DNA of 64,000 bases, taken from NCBI GenBank assembly GCA_910580225.1, contig CAJTXE010000009.1, positions 1 to 64,000 on the forward strand, in the 5' to 3' direction. This document shows, in pieces, positions 62,075 through 64,000 of the stretch (position 1 is the first letter of the stretch; every line of letters starts with the position of its first letter). The notes below the pieces were generated by a model. That model had not been told where the DNA came from. It made no database searches and worked only from the letters and a program-made list of their open reading frames with translations. Made by a program: the position numbers and the translations under genes. The stretch is from an uncultured Acetatifactor sp. Its GTDB lineage: Bacteria > Bacillota > Clostridia > Lachnospirales > Lachnospiraceae.

Positions 62075-62315
62075 TAAAAATTACAGAAAACTTTTCCTGG
62101 CTTCCCAAAGATTTGTGGAATTGCACCAAAACTTCACCTTTTGGAGCTGAAAAACTTACCCCGGATGCCATACATAAAGGCATGCCCCTGAGGACACGCC
62201 TGTCGAATACTCTGTATAAAGAGTGTTATCTATACACTTCCGCCCCTCATTCATCTTCGCTCCCACGACTTTCAAAAGCAAAACTGCATCCCTGATAAAA
62301 CATATGCCAATAAGA

Positions 62316-62681
62316 TTACAAGAGATAAGTCGGAAGTTGCTGTCCAATTCTGTAAGTTTTACAGCTGCCCGTATCTTTTCCCTTTTGATCAGAGCACTTA
62401 TCGGCGGCTTTTCCCGAATCTGCTTTTTCCGTTCTATCTGCTGCTTCCGTCTCTGATTCTGCACTTTTGGGCGTCATTCGTGTCCTCGACCTGCCTGGCG
62501 CTGTCTTTGTCACAGACGCTGCCTCTTGTGACATTCCCTCTGCCTGCGCTGCCGTCTCGCTCCCGGCTTCCGGCTCCGCCTTTACGGACCCGTTCTCCTC
62601 TGCCTTGGGAAGCGCCGTCTTATTTTCCTTCTTTCCGGCCGTCCTGGCTGCTCTTTTAATGCTGCCTGCTCCTACGGACAT
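62316..62681 (-). CDS. Low-complexity protein paired with ParA
   Basis: A 121-residue protein starting MSVGAGSIKRAARTAGKKE after GGAGGTAGAG. The middle is almost wholly Ala, Glu, Lys and Ser and is probably disordered. The C-terminus ends in a short hydrophobic motif, YRIGQQLPTYLL, which I recall as a recurring ending of proteins next to this ParA in Lachnospiraceae. Its start overlaps parA by 26 bases, so they are translationally coupled. It occupies the place of a ParB-like partner but has no ParB domain. Confidence 0.7.
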   Translation of the reverse strand: MSVGAGSIKRAARTAGKKENKTALPKAEENGSVKAEPEAGSETAAQAEGMSQEAASVTKTAPGRSRTRMTPKSAESETEAADRTEKADSGKAADKCSDQKGKDTGSCKTYRIGQQLPTYLL

Positions 62682-63477
62682 ATTTCTCTACCTCCTTTGC
62701 CAGTTCCCTGTATTCTCCGGCGCTTCTGGCCGATTTCTTATATGCCCCGACGGGCCTGGAATTGTCCTGCGCCCATTCGATCTCGCTGTCCACCCGGATA
62801 ATGGTATCAAAAACCCTTACTTCCTGAAACTCCTGCAGAACTCCCAATGTCTGCCTGCCGTAATTTTTTCTGGCATCCATCTTGGTGATCACCACCCCCA
62901 GAAGGGTCAGGGTAGGCGCCTGTTCCTTCATGTCTTCCAGAAAATCAAACATATTTGCCACACCGAAGAGTCCCCAGGGACTAGCCTCCACGGGTATCAC
63001 ACAGAAGTCCGACGCGCAAAGGATGTTCATCACCCAACCTCCCAGGGTGGGCGGCGCATCTATCAGAATATAGTCATATTCTGCACTGTTTTTCAGTTTT
63101 TCCAGGCATTTTGTAAGAATCTGTTCCCGCTGAAGACGTGCATAAAGCTCGTATTCCACCCCGCTCATCAGCATGGAGGAAGGTACCAGGTCCAGGTTTT
63201 CATAGGCGGTAGAGACTACATAGTCCGTCAGGTCCGCCTCCTGCCGAAGGGCCGTATATATGTTTTTGTCTCCGGAGGCAAAATCCAGAACCTTGTCTTC
63301 CGCAAAATAAGAAAGGGTCAGGTTCATCTGCATATCGCCGTCCAGAAGCAATACCTTTCTGCCAAGGCAGGAAAGGGAATAGCCCACGTTGGCACAGGTA
63401 GTTGTCTTGCCGCTGCCGCCCTTGTTGTTCACAAAAGCGATGGTTTTTGTCTGTTTTTCAGATTTCTTCCCTGCCAT
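62656..63477 (-). CDS. ParA/MinD-family ATPase, orphan
   Basis: A 273-residue Walker-type ATPase. The deviant Walker A is NNKGGSGKTTTCANVG near residue 17, A' is VLLLDGDMQMNLTLS, and Walker B is DYILIDAPPTLGG. ParA proteins form dynamic filaments or gradients on DNA to place cargo. Neither ParB nor parS-like sites are seen; the partner seems to be the small downstream protein. It overlaps the DeoR-type gene by 20 bases. It may position a chromosome region, a protein cluster or a cell-envelope complex. Confidence 0.88.
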   Translation of the reverse strand: MAGKKSEKQTKTIAFVNNKGGSGKTTTCANVGYSLSCLGRKVLLLDGDMQMNLTLSYFAEDKVLDFASGDKNIYTALRQEADLTDYVVSTAYENLDLVPSSMLMSGVEYELYARLQREQILTKCLEKLKNSAEYDYILIDAPPTLGGWVMNILCASDFCVIPVEASPWGLFGVANMFDFLEDMKEQAPTLTLLGVVITKMDARKNYGRQTLGVLQEFQEVRVFDTIIRVDSEIEWAQDNSRPVGAYKKSARSAGEYRELAKEVEKYVRRSRQH

Positions 63478-64000
63478 AGAGACACTCTATCCCCTTTTCT
63501 TCAAAATAGTCCATCCATTCCCGGCCGGGCCGCACATCCGTCACCACCATGTCCACCGCATACAGTTCACAGATCCGGGAAAAAGCCACATTTCCGAATT
63601 TGGTATGGTCCGCTGCAACAATCCGCTGCTTGGCAGACCGCAGCATTGCCTGCTTCACCTGGGAAAGCGCCTCGTTGGCGTCGGTTACTCCCTTATTCAG
63701 GTCAATGCCCTTGCAGGATATAATGGCCTTGTCCGCATAGAAGGAGCTGATCATATCCGCCGCTCGGGAACCCACCAGAGTCAGGTAATTTTCCCGAAGC
63801 ACGCCTCCGGTGCAGATGATATCCCATCCGCTGACATCGGAAAGCTCGATCAGTACTTCAATGGAACTGGTGATCACAGTCAGCTTTTTCCGGGTTTTCA
63901 GGGCTTTCACAATGGCCACCGCCGTGGTACTGGGATCTACGATGATATGTTCGTCTTCCTTCACCAGGCTGCCGATGAGGTCCGCAATCTCCTGCTTCCC
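63458..64000 (-). CDS. DeoR/GlpR-family transcriptional regulator (partial, C-terminal part)
   Basis: The visible 180 residues form the DeoR sugar-phosphate sensor domain: IIVDPSTTAVAIVKALKTRKKLTVITSS, then GGVLRENYLTLVGSRAADMISSFYADKAIISCKGIDLNKGVTDANE and the metal-like block VAADHTKFG. The N-terminal helix-turn-helix lies beyond the window. Such proteins usually control sugar or polyol catabolism. It ends by overlapping the parA start. Confidence 0.85.
   Translation of the reverse strand, partial: GKQEIADLIGSLVKEDEHIIVDPSTTAVAIVKALKTRKKLTVITSSIEVLIELSDVSGWDIICTGGVLRENYLTLVGSRAADMISSFYADKAIISCKGIDLNKGVTDANEALSQVKQAMLRSAKQRIVAADHTKFGNVAFSRICELYAVDMVVTDVRPGREWMDYFEEKGIECLYGREEI

Noticed and set aside
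62156..62464. 102-residue open frame upstream of citrate synthase
   Set aside because: It runs across the intergenic gap and overlaps the end of the ParA-partner gene in another frame; no supporting features.
62467..63723. 418-residue open frame opposite parA
   Set aside because: It is antisense to parA and the neighbouring genes and shows no motif.
1..64000. tRNA, rRNA, CRISPR arrays, insertion sequences or prophage
   Set aside because: I looked for tRNA-like arms, regularly spaced repeats, transposase or integrase motifs and phage genes and found none.

Overview
The window comes from the chromosome of a spore-forming, anaerobic gut-type Firmicute, most likely a Lachnospiraceae (Clostridium cluster XIVa). 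This rests on several observations. There is a complete spoIIIAA-AH operon and spoIVB, with promoters that look sigma-E-like and sigma-G-like. Glycolysis uses pyruvate, phosphate dikinase. The gene order asp23-nusB-xseA-xseB-ispA-dxs-tlyA-nadK-argR-recN-spoIVB is typical of Clostridia. Several small proteins of unknown function resemble ones I associate with this family. I saw no rRNA, tRNA, CRISPR array, phage module or insertion sequence; most of the window is core genome.

Layout. 1-5 kb: start of an unknown gene behind a strong hairpin leader, ppdK with a clear sigma-A promoter, a membrane-anchored phosphodiesterase, and the remains of a sortase B / sorting-signal surface-protein locus. 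5-8 kb (+ strand): an ABC-F ATPase and a PHP phosphoesterase. 8-15 kb (- strand): a HAD phosphatase and Maf, followed by a polyphosphate cluster (ppk1, a Ppx/GppA phosphatase, a DUF815 AAA+ ATPase). 15-25 kb: bifunctional pheA, a beta-propeller-like membrane protein, a zinc-type ArsR regulator, an orphan DRE-TIM aldolase, an RlmD-type rRNA methyltransferase, pcrA, and an SPFH/zinc-ribbon protein divergent from a cysteine-rich XRE regulator. 25-30 kb: an orphan NMT1-type lipoprotein, a MerR-like DUF1836 regulator with a perfect palindrome in its own promoter spacer, a TrpR-like YerC protein, a bactofilin paired with an M23-fold protein lacking its metal ligands, and a eukaryote-type HisA.

30-37 kb: dapA-dapB behind a probable lysine riboswitch, a corrinoid adenosyltransferase, a two-OB-fold SSB-like protein, typA and a DUF2461 protein. 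37-48 kb: spoIVB back through recN, argR, nadK, tlyA, dxs, ispA, xseB, xseA, nusB and asp23, all on the - strand, with several overlaps showing tight coupling. 48-60 kb: the spoIIIA operon, separated from asp23 by deoB, prfC and a transglutaminase-like lipoprotein; a second transglutaminase-like protein sits immediately upstream of spoIIIAA. 60-64 kb: citrate synthase, then a small low-complexity protein, an orphan ParA and a truncated DeoR-type regulator.

The window holds no single dramatic unknown machine. The best leads are small regulatory or structural pairings: the DUF1836 palindrome, the inactive M23/bactofilin pair, the DUF815-polyphosphate cluster, the SPFH/XRE pair, the short-armed lysine riboswitch, and the two transglutaminase-like proteins around spoIIIA. 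All assignments are made by reading motifs; no database search was run.
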